Positions 46,827-55,972 of a stretch of 64,000 nt of DNA are shown in pieces. A model generated the notes under the pieces. The model saw only the letters and a list, made by a program, of their open reading frames with translations, did not search any database and was not told where the DNA came from. The position numbers and the translations under genes were made by a program. The DNA comes from Deltaproteobacteria bacterium IMCC39524 (GTDB lineage: Bacteria > Desulfobacterota > Desulfuromonadia > Desulfuromonadales > BM103). Each line of letters opens with the position of its first letter. The stretch's first letter is position 1. The stretch covers positions 248,001 through 312,000 of the forward strand of contig JARUHJ010000005.1 of assembly GCA_029667085.1 (NCBI GenBank). Reading direction: 5' to 3'.

Positions 46827-48050
46827 ATGGAGTTCGAGAACGGCATCCTTCATATCAGTCCTTTCCTTTCTGTCACTTTGGGCATTGTCGTCCTGTTCGT
46901 CGGCAAACGTGTGAACAATATCGTACGGTTCCTCAAGGAGTTCAGTATTCCGGAGCCTGTAACCGGTGGACTGATCTGTTCCTTACTGATTGCATTGCTC
47001 TACCTAGTGACAGGCATCGAGATCGAATTCGAGCTCTCTGCACGTGACTTCCTGCTTGTCTATTTCTTCACCACTATCGGCATCAACGCTAGTCTTAAGG
47101 ACCTGATAAAGGGCGGTAAACCACTTGTCATCTTGTTGGTCATCACAATCGCCTACATGATCGTTCAGAACCTGACGGGTATCTCGGTCGCAGCTGCCTT
47201 TGGGCTCGCAGCGCCGGTCGGCCTATTGGGTGGAAGCGTCTCCCTGATCGGTGGACACGGCACAGCTATCGCCTGGGCTCCGCGTATCGCCGCAGACTAC
47301 GGCATAGGCAACGCCATGGAAGTCGGCATCGCTTGTGCCACCTTCGGCCTGATCCTCGCTAGCATAATGGGCGGCCCGATTGCCAAGCTACTCATCAATC
47401 GGTACAAGTTGCAGTCACCCGGCGAAGAGCCTCTGACGGTCGGGTTTTCAGATACAGAGCAAGGTGGCCGAATCAGCCACCTCGACTTTCTGGATGCAAT
47501 CCTCGCCATACATGTCTGCGCCATCCTCGGTTTTGTACTCAACGAACAGTTGGAAAATTTGGGCCTGCAACTACCGCTATTTGTCACCTGTCTATTCGCC
47601 GGCATCCTGATAACCAACCTGATCCCGGAGAACTTTCCCCGTATCAGTGGCACCAAGTGGCCGAGTCGCATGCCCGCTATCTCTTTGCTCGCAGATATCT
47701 CATTGGGCACTTTCCTGGCGATGTCGTTGATGAGTATGCAACTCTGGACCTTGGTGGATCTAGCCGGGCCAATCTTCACAATTCTCGGTGCCCAATTTTT
47801 TGTTGCTCTGGCCACGATCCTGTTTGTCGTCTTTCCCGTTATGGGCAAGAACTATGATGCTGCTGTGGTCTGCGCTGGTTTCGGTGGAATCTCCCTCGGC
47901 TCCACACCAACCGCCATGGCTAACATGTCAGCCGTTTCACAGCGTTACGGTGCCTCACACATGGCATTCATTATCGTCCCGTTAGTGTGTGCTTTTTTCA
48001 TAGACCTTGCCAATGCAATCCTCATCCCGTTTTTCCTGGCAAATTTCTGA
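46827..48050 (+). CDS. gltS: Sodium/glutamate symporter GltS
   Basis: A 407-residue transporter with about ten to twelve helices, related to GltS. Family signatures include PEPVTGGLICSLL near the start, the glycine-rich re-entrant loop LLGGSVSLIGGHGTAIAWAP, and its counterpart GFGGISLGSTPTAMANM in the second half, marking the inverted repeat of the fold. It imports glutamate with Na+ across the inner membrane. It is transcribed alone. Confidence 0.92.
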   Translation: MEFENGILHISPFLSVTLGIVVLFVGKRVNNIVRFLKEFSIPEPVTGGLICSLLIALLYLVTGIEIEFELSARDFLLVYFFTTIGINASLKDLIKGGKPLVILLVITIAYMIVQNLTGISVAAAFGLAAPVGLLGGSVSLIGGHGTAIAWAPRIAADYGIGNAMEVGIACATFGLILASIMGGPIAKLLINRYKLQSPGEEPLTVGFSDTEQGGRISHLDFLDAILAIHVCAILGFVLNEQLENLGLQLPLFVTCLFAGILITNLIPENFPRISGTKWPSRMPAISLLADISLGTFLAMSLMSMQLWTLVDLAGPIFTILGAQFFVALATILFVVFPVMGKNYDAAVVCAGFGGISLGSTPTAMANMSAVSQRYGASHMAFIIVPLVCAFFIDLANAILIPFFLANF

Positions 48051-48395
48051 GTTGAGTTCCCTCACTTAGTGGCGGAGGCCTTTACCCAAAAGGTCACCAT
48101 TGACAGGACATTTTCTGGGGTGATTTGAGCGTCTGGTTTGATAGACCTTGAAACGTCGCCATGAAACGGTTATTGATAAACAGCCTGTATTTTACGACAG
48201 GCCCTGCTGATGCGGCCTCTGGGGATTGTCCTCAGGGGTCGTTTCTTATTTGTCACCAAATATGAAAGATTGGCTGAAGCGGAATGAAGCGTGTATTATA
48301 AGTCCTGTCATAATTGATTATCGGACGTTATCTTGATATCTGAGACACTCAACCACTCGCTTAAACGAGACTCAACCTTTCGAGGGGATTACAGA
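48051..48395. other. Intergenic region with hairpins
   Basis: A 345-base gap between gltS and the lipoprotein gene. It contains a small hairpin (GCCTGT 48183-48188 with ACAGGC 48197-48202) and the terminator-like stem below. No gene is supported. Confidence 0.4.
48216..48238 (+). terminator. Possible gltS terminator
   Basis: A ten-pair stem with two wobble pairs (48216-48225 with 48229-48238) and a TTG loop, followed by TCGTTTCTTATTT. Confidence 0.5.
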
Positions 48396-48821
48396 ATGAA
48401 ATCGACTTGCGCCTTTCTGATTCTCTTGGCAAGCCTGACCTTCACAGGATGTTCCAGCGCCAAGAAACCGGTTCTCTACCCCAACCAGCACCTAAGCATG
48501 GTCGGTCAACAGCAGGCGAACGCTGATATTGATGACTGCATGCGGGCCGCCGAAGCCAGCGGAGCCAACTCGGGGAAAAGTGAGGACCTCGCCCAGAGAA
48601 CAGCCAAAGCCGGCGCGGTCGGCGGTGCCACCGGGGCTGTCGCAGGTGCAATTTCTTCGGGGACCAGCACAGGACGGGGAGCAGCGATTGGCGGCGCCGG
48701 GGCGGCCACGGCAGCCTTGGTCAGTGGCGCCTTCGACTCCTCGGAACCAACCCAGGTCTACATCCGCTTTGTTGAGATCTGCTTAAGAGAGAAAGGCTAC
48801 CAGCCGATCGGCTGGCGGTAA
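48396..48821 (+). CDS. Glycine-zipper lipoprotein
   Basis: A 141-residue lipoprotein (lipobox TFTGC, Cys19). The mature part holds a glycine-zipper region (about 70-112; GAVGGATGAVAGAISSG then GAAIGGAGAATAALVSGAF), the kind that inserts or oligomerises in membranes in Rickettsia 17-kDa-like antigens. Two cysteines flank it (DDCMRAAE and EICLREKGY), and the C-terminus VYIRFVEICLREKGYQPIGW is typical of that group. A GAGGGG site precedes this ATG, so the 21-codon upstream extension is rejected. Confidence 0.8.
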   Translation: MKSTCAFLILLASLTFTGCSSAKKPVLYPNQHLSMVGQQQANADIDDCMRAAEASGANSGKSEDLAQRTAKAGAVGGATGAVAGAISSGTSTGRGAAIGGAGAATAALVSGAFDSSEPTQVYIRFVEICLREKGYQPIGWR

Positions 48822-48864
48822 CAGCGGCACATCCTGCCGATGCTTTTCTCGAGCTCTTTCGGCT

Positions 48865-49443
48865 TCAGTAATCAATCCCCGGTTGAGGTTCGATATCCTT
48901 CTGATAGGCGTGTTTGACTTCGCAGACTTCGCTGACCGTATCCGCCAGATCGATGACTTCCGGATGGGCATTCCTTCCAGTTAACACCATGTGTACCATC
49001 GCCGGCTTCGCCTTGATCAAACCCAGCACCTGCTCCAGATCGACCAGTTTGAGTTTCAAGGCGTTATTGATCTCGTCCAGAATAATGATCTGATAATCGC
49101 CGCTGGTCAGCTTTGTCGTGGCCAGTTCAATGGCGGCCTGGGCGCTGGCACGATGTTCTGCGTGGGTGTAGGTGTTGCCTTGAATACCGCAAAAGCCCAT
49201 ACCTGTGGCATGCAGCTCTACGAGACCGTCGAGTCGCTTTACCCCATCCCACTCACCGGTGTAAAGATCACCCTTCATAAACTGAATGATGCAGCTTTTA
49301 AAGCCATGGCCGCTGGCGCGCAGCACCATCCCCATGGCGCTGGTTGTTTTACCTTTGCCATTTCCGGTGATCACCACGACCAGGCCCTGGGGTTTTTTCG
49401 GTTCGAGCTTGTCAATTTTGATTGGTTTCGGTTGTATCGGCAT
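48865..49443 (-). CDS. cobO: Cob(I)yrinic acid a,c-diamide adenosyltransferase
   Basis: A 192-residue CobA/CobO-type enzyme that puts the 5'-deoxyadenosyl group on cob(I)alamin or its precursors. It has a P-loop GNGKGKTTS (27-35), the family motif IIQFMKG, DEINNAL and LTGRNAHPEVIDLAD. No other cobalamin gene or cobalamin riboswitch was found nearby, so it may serve salvage. It is transcribed away from the ZIP gene. Confidence 0.93.
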   Translation of the reverse strand: MPIQPKPIKIDKLEPKKPQGLVVVITGNGKGKTTSAMGMVLRASGHGFKSCIIQFMKGDLYTGEWDGVKRLDGLVELHATGMGFCGIQGNTYTHAEHRASAQAAIELATTKLTSGDYQIIILDEINNALKLKLVDLEQVLGLIKAKPAMVHMVLTGRNAHPEVIDLADTVSEVCEVKHAYQKDIEPQPGIDY

Positions 49444-49614
49444 GAAATGTCCTCCTGTTGACCTAGTTTACCGTGTTCCTGACGAGAACAAAAGGGTCGA
49501 TCGAAAAGAACCTGTCCAGCTTAATCTTTCGCGGCAAAAACATTTTAATTGGGTATAATGTCCCGAGTAGTTTGCTACCGTCACCCACACGATCCATATC
49601 ATCAGGGAACAATA

Positions 49615-50430
49615 ATGAGCGAATTCTTTCTACAATTCAATCCTGTCACACAAGCATTTATTGCGACTCTATTCACCTGGGGCGTCACCGCCGCAGGGGC
49701 CTCGCTGGTTTTTTTCACCAAAGATCTAAACCCTAAATTAATGGACTCTCTGCTCGGCTTTGCTGCTGGCGTGATGATCGCAGCCAGCTTCTGGTCTCTT
49801 CTCAACCCGGGGATAGAGATGGCGGAGCAGTTGGGACACACCCCCTGGCTGACTGCCGCAATCGGTTTTATGGGCGGCGGGATTTTCATGCGCCTGACCG
49901 ATAAATTCCTGCCCCACCTGCACCCCGGGCTCAGTACGGACAAAAGCGAAGGGGTGAAAACCTCGTGGCAGAGAAGCACTCTGCTGGTGCTGGCAATTAC
50001 CATGCACAACATTCCTGAAGGATTGGCCGTCGGAGTCGCCTTCGGTGCTGTTGCCGCCGGGTTGCCTTCGGCCACCATTGGTGGCGCCATTGCCCTGGCG
50101 ATCGGCATCGGCATTCAGAATTTTCCTGAAGGCACGGCGGTATCAATGCCGTTACGCAGGGAAGGCATGTCTAAGGGGAAAAGCTTTTTCATGGGTCAGG
50201 CGTCCGGCATGGTCGAACCGATTGCCGGAGTTGTCGGCGCGCTGTTTGTCATCTACATGCAACCGATTCTTCCCTACGCACTCTGCTTTGCCGCCGGCGC
50301 CATGATTTTTGTGGTGGTGGAAGAACTCATTCCTGAATCACAGAGAAACTACAAGAACATAGACCTGGTCACCATGGCCACCATGGTCGGCTTCTCGGTC
50401 ATGATGATCCTCGATGTGGCTTTGGGATAA
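49615..50430 (+). CDS. ZIP family metal transporter
   Basis: A 271-residue transporter with eight helices. The metal-site helices are visible as [17 protein letters not shown] and [16 protein letters not shown] with the paired His/Asn and Glu motifs, and [10 protein letters not shown]. It imports divalent metals such as zinc; it is closest to the ZupT/GufA group. I choose ATG 49615 (AGGGA upstream) over the 22-codon extension. A hairpin terminator follows. Confidence 0.92.
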   Translation: MSEFFLQFNPVTQAFIATLFTWGVTAAGASLVFFTKDLNPKLMDSLLGFAAGVMIAASFWSLLNPGIEMAEQLGHTPWLTAAIGFMGGGIFMRLTDKFLPHLHPGLSTDKSEGVKTSWQRSTLLVLAITMHNIPEGLAVGVAFGAVAAGLPSATIGGAIALAIGIGIQNFPEGTAVSMPLRREGMSKGKSFFMGQASGMVEPIAGVVGALFVIYMQPILPYALCFAAGAMIFVVVEELIPESQRNYKNIDLVTMATMVGFSVMMILDVALG

Positions 50431-50476
50431 CGGTTCAGCTTGTTGATTGCCTGACCCAAAACAAGCAAAGAACTCC

Positions 50477-50511
50477 CGGAGAAATGAACTTTAAGCTTTT
50501 GCATTTCTCCG
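50477..50511 (+). terminator. Terminator after the ZIP transporter gene
   Basis: A ten-pair stem (CGGAGAAATG with CATTTCTCCG) with a 15-base loop, followed by CGTTTCTTGTG. Confidence 0.6.
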
Positions 50512-50583
50512 CGTTTCTTGTGTCCTCTGTGGTAAAACTTCTTTCATTTTAGACAAAAGTACCCTTCGATCAATAAGGTCGCA

Positions 50584-51516
50584 ATGCTCCGTTTAATGCT
50601 CCTCGGTCTGGCCGCTGGCATGTTCTTTAGCGCGACCTTCATTCTAAACCGGGCCATGAGTCTCGAAGGCGGCCACTGGTACTGGTCGGCAGCGCTCAGG
50701 TACGCCTACATGATTGCATTTCTCGGCGCAGGGATCAGGGCCTGTAAAGGTGCTGAATATTTCGGGAGGGTTCTCTCCGAGCTTAAGAAAAATGCACTCT
50801 TCTGGGTCGTGAGCGGTACGATCGGCTTCGGCGGGTTTTACGCCCTGATCTGCTTTGCCGCGGATTATTCACCGGGCTGGGTGGTGGCAACCACCTGGCA
50901 GATGACGATCATCGCATCCTTGTTTGTGCTGATGCTCTTCGGGAAAAAATTTTCAAAAAAAATCTGGATTTACGCGGCCATTGTTTTCTGCGGGGTTTTT
51001 CTTGTCAACATCAGTCAGGTCGAAAGGGCAAACATCACGACCTTGATCCTGGGAGCCTCGCCCGTGCTTGTCGCAGCATTCCTCTACCCACTCGGCAATC
51101 AACTCGTATGGGAGGCCAAGCAGGGGCGCAAAGGCTTGCCTGAACTCGATGTGGCTCTGCTCGACAACGCCTTTGTCAAAGTGTTCCTGCTCTCTATCGG
51201 CAGCCTCCCTTTCTGGCTGCTGCTCTACCCTTTCACCAGCGCAACCATGCCTTCCCAAGGCCAGCTTATCAACGTCGCCCTGGTCGCCCTTTTTTCAGGT
51301 GTGATCGCCACCTCGCTCTTCCTCTCTGCTCGCAACGGCGCAGACAATGCCAGCAAGCTGGCCGCTGTTGATGCAACTCAATCAAGCGAAGTGATCTTTG
51401 CCCTGGCCGGAGAAGCTCTACTCCTGCAAGCCAGCCTGCCAAACGCGGCTGCGATGCTTGGCATACTCATCGCCTGTGCAGGGCTGATCGCGTTTGTCCG
51501 TCACGAGCATAACTAA
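50584..51516 (+). CDS. DMT-family multidrug efflux transporter
   Basis: A 310-residue protein with about ten helices in two EamA-like halves. It matches the multidrug-resistance efflux subgroup (GLAAGMFFSATFILNRAMSL at the start; TIGFGGFYALICFAADYSPG in the first half). Exporters of this class act at the inner membrane; the substrate is unknown. It converges on rpsD with only four bases between the stops and no terminator hairpin seen. Confidence 0.85.
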   Translation: MLRLMLLGLAAGMFFSATFILNRAMSLEGGHWYWSAALRYAYMIAFLGAGIRACKGAEYFGRVLSELKKNALFWVVSGTIGFGGFYALICFAADYSPGWVVATTWQMTIIASLFVLMLFGKKFSKKIWIYAAIVFCGVFLVNISQVERANITTLILGASPVLVAAFLYPLGNQLVWEAKQGRKGLPELDVALLDNAFVKVFLLSIGSLPFWLLLYPFTSATMPSQGQLINVALVALFSGVIATSLFLSARNGADNASKLAAVDATQSSEVIFALAGEALLLQASLPNAAAMLGILIACAGLIAFVRHEHN

Positions 51517-51520
51517 AGCT

Positions 51521-52141
51521 TTACTTGGAGTAGAGTTCGACGATCAACTGCTCGTTAGCGTTAGCGTCAATCTCGTCGCGTTGCGGCAGACGATTCACCG
51601 AAACGGTCAGCGCATCACGATCCACCGCGAGCCACTCAGCACCGCCAAAACGTGAATTCTCCATCAGGTAACGGGTTGCCAGGGCTTTGGACGCAAGCGT
51701 GTCTCGCACTGTAACCTGATCGCCAACCCTGACCCGATAGGAAGCAATATCCACCCGCCTGCCGTTAACCTTGATGTGGCCATGATTCACCAACTGCCGC
51801 GCCTGCATGATGGTGCAACCGAGCCCGGCCCGAAAGACCAGGCTGTCAAGACGGGTCTCCAGGAGGACCAGCAGATTTTCACCAGTAATGCCACGCATCT
51901 GCTGGGCCTTGCGGAACAACCTGCGGAACTGTTTTTCCAGCAGGCCGTAGGTATTCCTTAATTTCTGCTTTTCGATCAGCTGTTGCCCATACTCTGAGAC
52001 CTTACGCCGGACCTGGCTGGGGCCATGCTGACCTGGGCCGTGACTGCGTCTTTCGAGTAAGCGATCATACTTGGGATTGACATATATGTTAACGCCGAAA
52101 CGGCGGACGAGCTTGCCTTTGGGACCTGTGAATTTTGCCAT
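51521..52141 (-). CDS. rpsD: 30S ribosomal protein S4, cysteine-free stand-alone form
   Basis: A 206-residue S4 with the typical core (RLDSLVFRAGLGCTIMQARQ, LVNHGHIKVNGRRVDIASYR). The N-terminal domain starts MAKFTGPKGKLVRRFGVN and lacks the cysteines that bind zinc in C+ S4 proteins, so this is a C- type. S4 is normally encoded with rpsM, rpsK and rpoA in the alpha operon; here it stands alone with its own promoter, which suggests a second paralogue. In that case a zinc-sparing role is possible, but no Zur-like box was identified. Confidence 0.85.
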   Translation of the reverse strand: MAKFTGPKGKLVRRFGVNIYVNPKYDRLLERRSHGPGQHGPSQVRRKVSEYGQQLIEKQKLRNTYGLLEKQFRRLFRKAQQMRGITGENLLVLLETRLDSLVFRAGLGCTIMQARQLVNHGHIKVNGRRVDIASYRVRVGDQVTVRDTLASKALATRYLMENSRFGGAEWLAVDRDALTVSVNRLPQRDEIDANANEQLIVELYSK

Positions 52142-52182
52142 AGATTTGATTCCTCGCTGTTTTTTTTAAAGATGGATCGACA

Positions 52183-52211
52183 GTCCTACAAAACATGACC
52201 TTTTTTGTCAA
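52183..52211 (-). promoter_or_regulatory. Predicted promoter of rpsD
   Basis: On the minus strand TTGACA (complement of 52206-52211), a 17-base spacer and TAGGAC (complement of 52183-52188), about 40 bases before the ATG. Confidence 0.5.
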
Positions 52212-52381
52212 CTATTTTCGCATTCGCCTAATTATGACTTTGAATGCATATTTTGATTCTGTCTTAAGGGCCAGGAGCCCTGTCCAGGAACAATTAAGTA
52301 TGGTGTCCCCATATCTAAAATGATACCCTCACGCTTGCCGTTTAAAAACGGCTATGCAGACAACATAGATTTGAGGCAGAC

Positions 52382-53011
52382 ATGCAAGACTTCACACCCT
52401 ATCTCGGGTTTATCGCGGTCAGTTTAATGATCGCATTATCGCCGGGCCCAAGTTGGGCTTACACCATATCGACGACTCTCGGCCATGGCCGCAAAGCCGG
52501 CATGATCGGCAATCTCGGCAATTCCACCGGCATCCTCTGCCATGCCGTTGCGGTCGCTCTCGGTCTTGCCGCCCTGCTGCAATATTCTTCAACAGCATTC
52601 CATGCAATCAAGTTCCTCGGTGTCGCTTACCTGGTTTACCTGGCCATCAAAGCCTTCCGAGGTGGTGCGAGCGTCAGCACTGCGACTGAAACGATCGGCA
52701 CCGACAACTGGAAAATTTTCCGTAACGGCGCCTTTGTCAGCATCTTCAACCCAAAGATCTCCTTATTGATGCTGGCGCTGTTGCCTCAGTTTGTTGATCC
52801 TACTGCGCAAAATCCAGAACTGCATATTGCAGCCATGGGTGCCATGCACGCCCTTACGGCAGGCATTGTTCACACCCACCTGATCTTCTTTTCAAGCGGC
52901 ATTTCACGTCGCCTCAAGAAATCCGGGAAAGTGCAGAAAGCCATGCGCTGGGCAACGGGAACGGTTTTCCTTGGTTTTGGCGCACGCCTGGCGCTATCGG
53001 ACAACTACTAA
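52382..53011 (+). CDS. LysE/RhtB family amino acid exporter
   Basis: A 209-residue, six-helix protein of the LysE superfamily. The conserved N-terminus FIAVSLMIALSPGPSWAYTI, the GLAALL region, and FRNGAFVSIFNPKISLLMLA with the FNPK motif are present. Such proteins export amino acids or homoserine lactones. It is the first of a run of plus-strand genes extending to 55331. Substrate unknown. Confidence 0.9.
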   Translation: MQDFTPYLGFIAVSLMIALSPGPSWAYTISTTLGHGRKAGMIGNLGNSTGILCHAVAVALGLAALLQYSSTAFHAIKFLGVAYLVYLAIKAFRGGASVSTATETIGTDNWKIFRNGAFVSIFNPKISLLMLALLPQFVDPTAQNPELHIAAMGAMHALTAGIVHTHLIFFSSGISRRLKKSGKVQKAMRWATGTVFLGFGARLALSDNY

Positions 53012-53069
53012 TTTCGGCACTAATGCTGTAGCAAAACACTCTCTAGCAAACTGATAAGAAAGGTTTTAC

Positions 53070-53543
53070 GTGGAAACAAAAAAATCGTTGAAAAAATTCT
53101 TCTTCATGCTCGGCACCTGGTTTGTTGTTATCACTGTCGTCATCGGTGGATCGATCCTCTATGATCGATACAAAACCTCTGAATTTGATGATAGAGCGGT
53201 GCCCTACATCAAGGAAGTAATCCCGGAAATTTCGCAATGGAATCCAACAAAAACCAAGGCATTGATGGCCTCGGAAGTGGCCGCGACCATATCGGAAGAG
53301 AAATTTGCCCAAGCGATGGACATGTTCTCCAGGCTGGGCCAGCTGCAAAGTGTCGAAGAGCCGAGGTTCATAGAGGTGCACTCCGGCAAGCAGGGTGACA
53401 TCGGAGAGCAGACGATTGTCGAGTATGAAATTGATGCCAAATATGCTACCGGCGATGCCACGATCAACCTGAAGCTTCTGTTCAGAGACGGGCTCTTCGA
53501 AATCTACAATTTCAACTTCAGCGCAGAAGCTCTACTCAAATAA
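53070..53543 (+). CDS. Hypothetical membrane-anchored protein
   Basis: A 157-residue protein from a GTG start with AAAGG six bases upstream. One N-terminal helix (about 9-28, FFFMLGTWFVVITVVIGG) anchors a soluble domain of about 125 residues with a helical part and a C-terminal beta sheet (EVHSGKQGDIGEQ, TINLKLLFRDGLFEIYNFNF), as in small NTF2-like or DUF-type envelope proteins. No catalytic residues are evident. The next gene begins nine bases later. Confidence 0.7.
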   Translation: METKKSLKKFFFMLGTWFVVITVVIGGSILYDRYKTSEFDDRAVPYIKEVIPEISQWNPTKTKALMASEVAATISEEKFAQAMDMFSRLGQLQSVEEPRFIEVHSGKQGDIGEQTIVEYEIDAKYATGDATINLKLLFRDGLFEIYNFNFSAEALLK

Positions 53544-53551
53544 CTTAAACC

Positions 53552-54274
53552 ATGAAAAAAATATTCATTATCAAGGCGGGCTCAACGTTTCCCGAGACCG
53601 CAGCCAAACATGGCGATTTTGAAGAGATGACGAAAAGGGGCCTCGACAGCAAGGACGCCAAGGTGTCGACGGTCGACGCGTGCAAGGGAGAAGATCTGCC
53701 GGCCCCGGAAAAGTGTCTTGGTGTTGTCATCACCGGTGCGCACTGCATGGTCACCGATAATTTGTCATGGAGCCTGGCGATAGAAGCATGGATCCCGGCT
53801 CTGGTCCGGGCAAAGATACCGTTACTCGGAATCTGCTACGGTCATCAACTCCTCGGTCGCGCCATGGGCGGACAAGTCGACGTCCATCCCAGCGGCAGAG
53901 AGGTGGGTACGGTTGAGATCAGAAAGACGGCGGCTGGTTGCGTTGATCCCCTCTTCAAAGAACTCCCGGAACGATTCCAGGCACACGCCACCCACGCCCA
54001 ATCAGTGCTCGCCCTTCCGCGCGAAAGCATTTTACTGGCTGAGAATGATTTTGAAGCACACCATGCGTTCCGCATCGGTCCCTGTGCCTGGGGGGTACAG
54101 TTCCATCCCGAGTACAACAGTCATGTCATGCGCGACTATCTTCACAAGCAGGAGAAACTCCTGACCGAAGCCGGGCAGGATGTTGCCGCACTCTCACAGG
54201 AGATTTGCGAAACACCGGCAGCTAACGCATTGTTGGCACGCTTTGCCTCCCTGGCAACGAAAGGCACCTGCTGA
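53552..54274 (+). CDS. Class I glutamine amidotransferase (GMP-synthase-like)
   Basis: A 240-residue protein with a complete class I triad: Cys95 in LLGICYGHQLLG, and His185 and Glu187 in GVQFHPEYNSHV. Such stand-alone GATase proteins hydrolyse gamma-glutamyl compounds or provide ammonia to a partner. The partner here is unknown. Its stop overlaps the start of the GFA gene (TGATG). Confidence 0.88.
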   Translation: MKKIFIIKAGSTFPETAAKHGDFEEMTKRGLDSKDAKVSTVDACKGEDLPAPEKCLGVVITGAHCMVTDNLSWSLAIEAWIPALVRAKIPLLGICYGHQLLGRAMGGQVDVHPSGREVGTVEIRKTAAGCVDPLFKELPERFQAHATHAQSVLALPRESILLAENDFEAHHAFRIGPCAWGVQFHPEYNSHVMRDYLHKQEKLLTEAGQDVAALSQEICETPAANALLARFASLATKGTC

Positions 54275-54678
54275 TGACGACAATCACCGGAGGCTGTTTC
54301 TGCAAAGCCATTCACTATCGGATCAAAACCGGCATCTCCATGGCGGTCAACTGCCACTGCAATGTCTGCAGAAAAGCTGGTGGCGGTGCTTTCTCCAGTC
54401 ACGCTGTGGTCCGGGAGAGACGCTTTGAAATTGTCTCGGGAGAAGAAAACCTTTCAACCTTTCCTCTCGGGGAGAGTGTGACGAAACATTTCTGTCGCCA
54501 TTGCGGAACTCCGATTTTCAACAGCAACAAACGTTATCCGGGGCATCGGATGGTTGCTGTCGGCACCCTTGACGACCCAACAATGGTCACACCAAGCGCC
54601 AACATCCACTGTAACAGCCAGTTGGACTGGGTCACTCTGGACAAGCAGATGCAGAACTTTCCACAAGACTACAGCTGA
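54274..54678 (+). CDS. GFA family (glutathione-dependent formaldehyde-activating-like) protein
   Basis: A 134-residue zinc protein of the GFA/CENP-V fold. Cysteine motifs are visible: GCFCKAIHY, NCHCNVCRKAGGG and FCRHCGTPIF. Members bind zinc, and some act on glutathione-formaldehyde adducts, but most are uncharacterised. It is coupled to the upstream amidotransferase gene, suggesting a shared thiol or gamma-glutamyl substrate; this is only inference. Confidence 0.88.
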   Translation: MTTITGGCFCKAIHYRIKTGISMAVNCHCNVCRKAGGGAFSSHAVVRERRFEIVSGEENLSTFPLGESVTKHFCRHCGTPIFNSNKRYPGHRMVAVGTLDDPTMVTPSANIHCNSQLDWVTLDKQMQNFPQDYS

Positions 54679-54785
54679 GCCGTCGTTATTTGATCTGCGA
54701 CGGCCTTTTGAGCGCAACAGGCATCGCCCCCGAACGCAGATTAATTGCGCTGACAACTTGTTATTTTTATGCAAAGGAAGCAAAA

Positions 54786-55331
54786 ATGATTCACAGAAAA
54801 CTGCTAAGAATACTGATAGGCGCGATCATCATCTGCCACTGTTTCACTAGTCAGGCCATGGCGGCAGAACAAGCTATGAGCACAGCGTTGGTTGCGGACG
54901 AACTTAAAACCCTGTCAAATGCAGTCGACAACCTCAGCAGACAAATCGCCAAACAATCGGGTAATGCTGAAGAAGAAACCACCCTGCGCAAACTCGATAT
55001 CGCCATCGCCTACCTGAACTTTCGTTCACGGCGCATCGAGATGTTCGAGCGTGACCTGCAATCATCAAGAGCCAGCCGCAACCGCATTGAAGATGTACTG
55101 GAGCAGTTTCAACGAGAAGAGAACAGCCTGTCACAGAGCTTCGATTCCAACCAACAGGACGCCATGCAGAAAGCCCGTGAAGAACTCCGTTTCCGCCAAC
55201 AGGCAATCAAAGATCGCGGCAGCCGTCTGGACGAGGAAATCATCCTGCTCGAAAACCGGATTATGGATATGCGGAGCCAGATCGATAGCGTAGAAAGTTT
55301 CGTGCAGAAGAACCTGCAGTTTTACAGATAG
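54786..55331 (+). CDS. Secreted coiled-coil protein
   Basis: A 181-residue protein with a signal peptide (MIHRKLLRILIGAIIICHCF, then cleavage near QAMAA) and an almost fully helical mature part. Heptad-like stretches (about 45-80 and 95-175) indicate an elongated coiled coil. AAGGAAG precedes this ATG, so the upstream in-frame extension from 54690 is not used. It is probably periplasmic. No family recognised. Confidence 0.7.
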   Translation: MIHRKLLRILIGAIIICHCFTSQAMAAEQAMSTALVADELKTLSNAVDNLSRQIAKQSGNAEEETTLRKLDIAIAYLNFRSRRIEMFERDLQSSRASRNRIEDVLEQFQREENSLSQSFDSNQQDAMQKAREELRFRQQAIKDRGSRLDEEIILLENRIMDMRSQIDSVESFVQKNLQFYR

Positions 55332-55369
55332 ACTGACCGCGGGGATAAAGCCGGCCTTCATGGGTCTTC

Positions 55370-55894
55370 CTACTCGATCCCTGCCCTCTTCTCCTGCATA
55401 CTCGCGAGCAGCGCCCGTTCCTTGTGCAAAGCAGCGTTGCTGTGTGTCCAAAGATAATAGTTCTCAAGTCCCATCACACTGATTCCGGCAAAGAAAACCG
55501 CCCAGAAGTTATCCTGCAGCGCCCCCGACAAATGGTAGAAGAGATAGAAAGCGGTAAAGAACGCGGCGTGCATCAGACCGAGGTAAGGTTTGATGTTGCG
55601 ACTCATGCGGGCAAGGGTACGGACGATACCGGAAAAGGCATAAACGACCAGGGCCAGGCTGATCATTTCTGCCGGTGGCGGCGTGCCAAGAAAGTTGCGC
55701 ACCTCTGTACTGAGCTCGGGTAAGAAGGAAAACCCATTGAAGGCGGCGAAGCTGATCAGCAGGAAGCAGACCATCGACCAGAGCCCATTGCCGGAAGCTC
55801 TTTCCTGCTTGCGGATACGCGCCTCGATCCTGAGCCGTAAGCCTTCGCGTCCCGGCAAGGGCGGTTCTTCGGGCTTTGGCTGCACCTGGCTCAT
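55370..55894 (-). CDS. Hypothetical four-helix membrane protein
   Basis: A 174-residue protein with a proline-rich then basic cytosolic N-terminus (about 1-37), and four hydrophobic helices (about 38-58, 78-96, 107-124 and 128-148). It ends in a charged helix. It faces the coiled-coil gene tail to tail and follows the haem-sensor gene by 78 bases on the same strand, so it could be the last gene of that operon. No family recognised. Confidence 0.65.
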   Translation of the reverse strand: MSQVQPKPEEPPLPGREGLRLRIEARIRKQERASGNGLWSMVCFLLISFAAFNGFSFLPELSTEVRNFLGTPPPAEMISLALVVYAFSGIVRTLARMSRNIKPYLGLMHAAFFTAFYLFYHLSGALQDNFWAVFFAGISVMGLENYYLWTHSNAALHKERALLASMQEKRAGIE

Positions 55895-55972
55895 TGTCGG
55901 CTCCTTCTGCCGCGTGGCAGAATGGTAAAACAGAGTCAGTAAAGGTCCTAATCATCAACGTGGCGCAACTTA

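Noticed and set aside
49444-49614. Cobalamin riboswitch near cobO
   Set aside because: No B12-box-like sequence or the expected long structured leader is present between cobO and the ZIP gene.
50478-50545. TCTCCGCGTTTCTTGTGTCCTC-like stretch as a dispersed repeat
   Set aside because: It resembles short repeats seen in many genomes, but only one copy is in the window, so repeat status cannot be shown; the hairpin was kept as a terminator.
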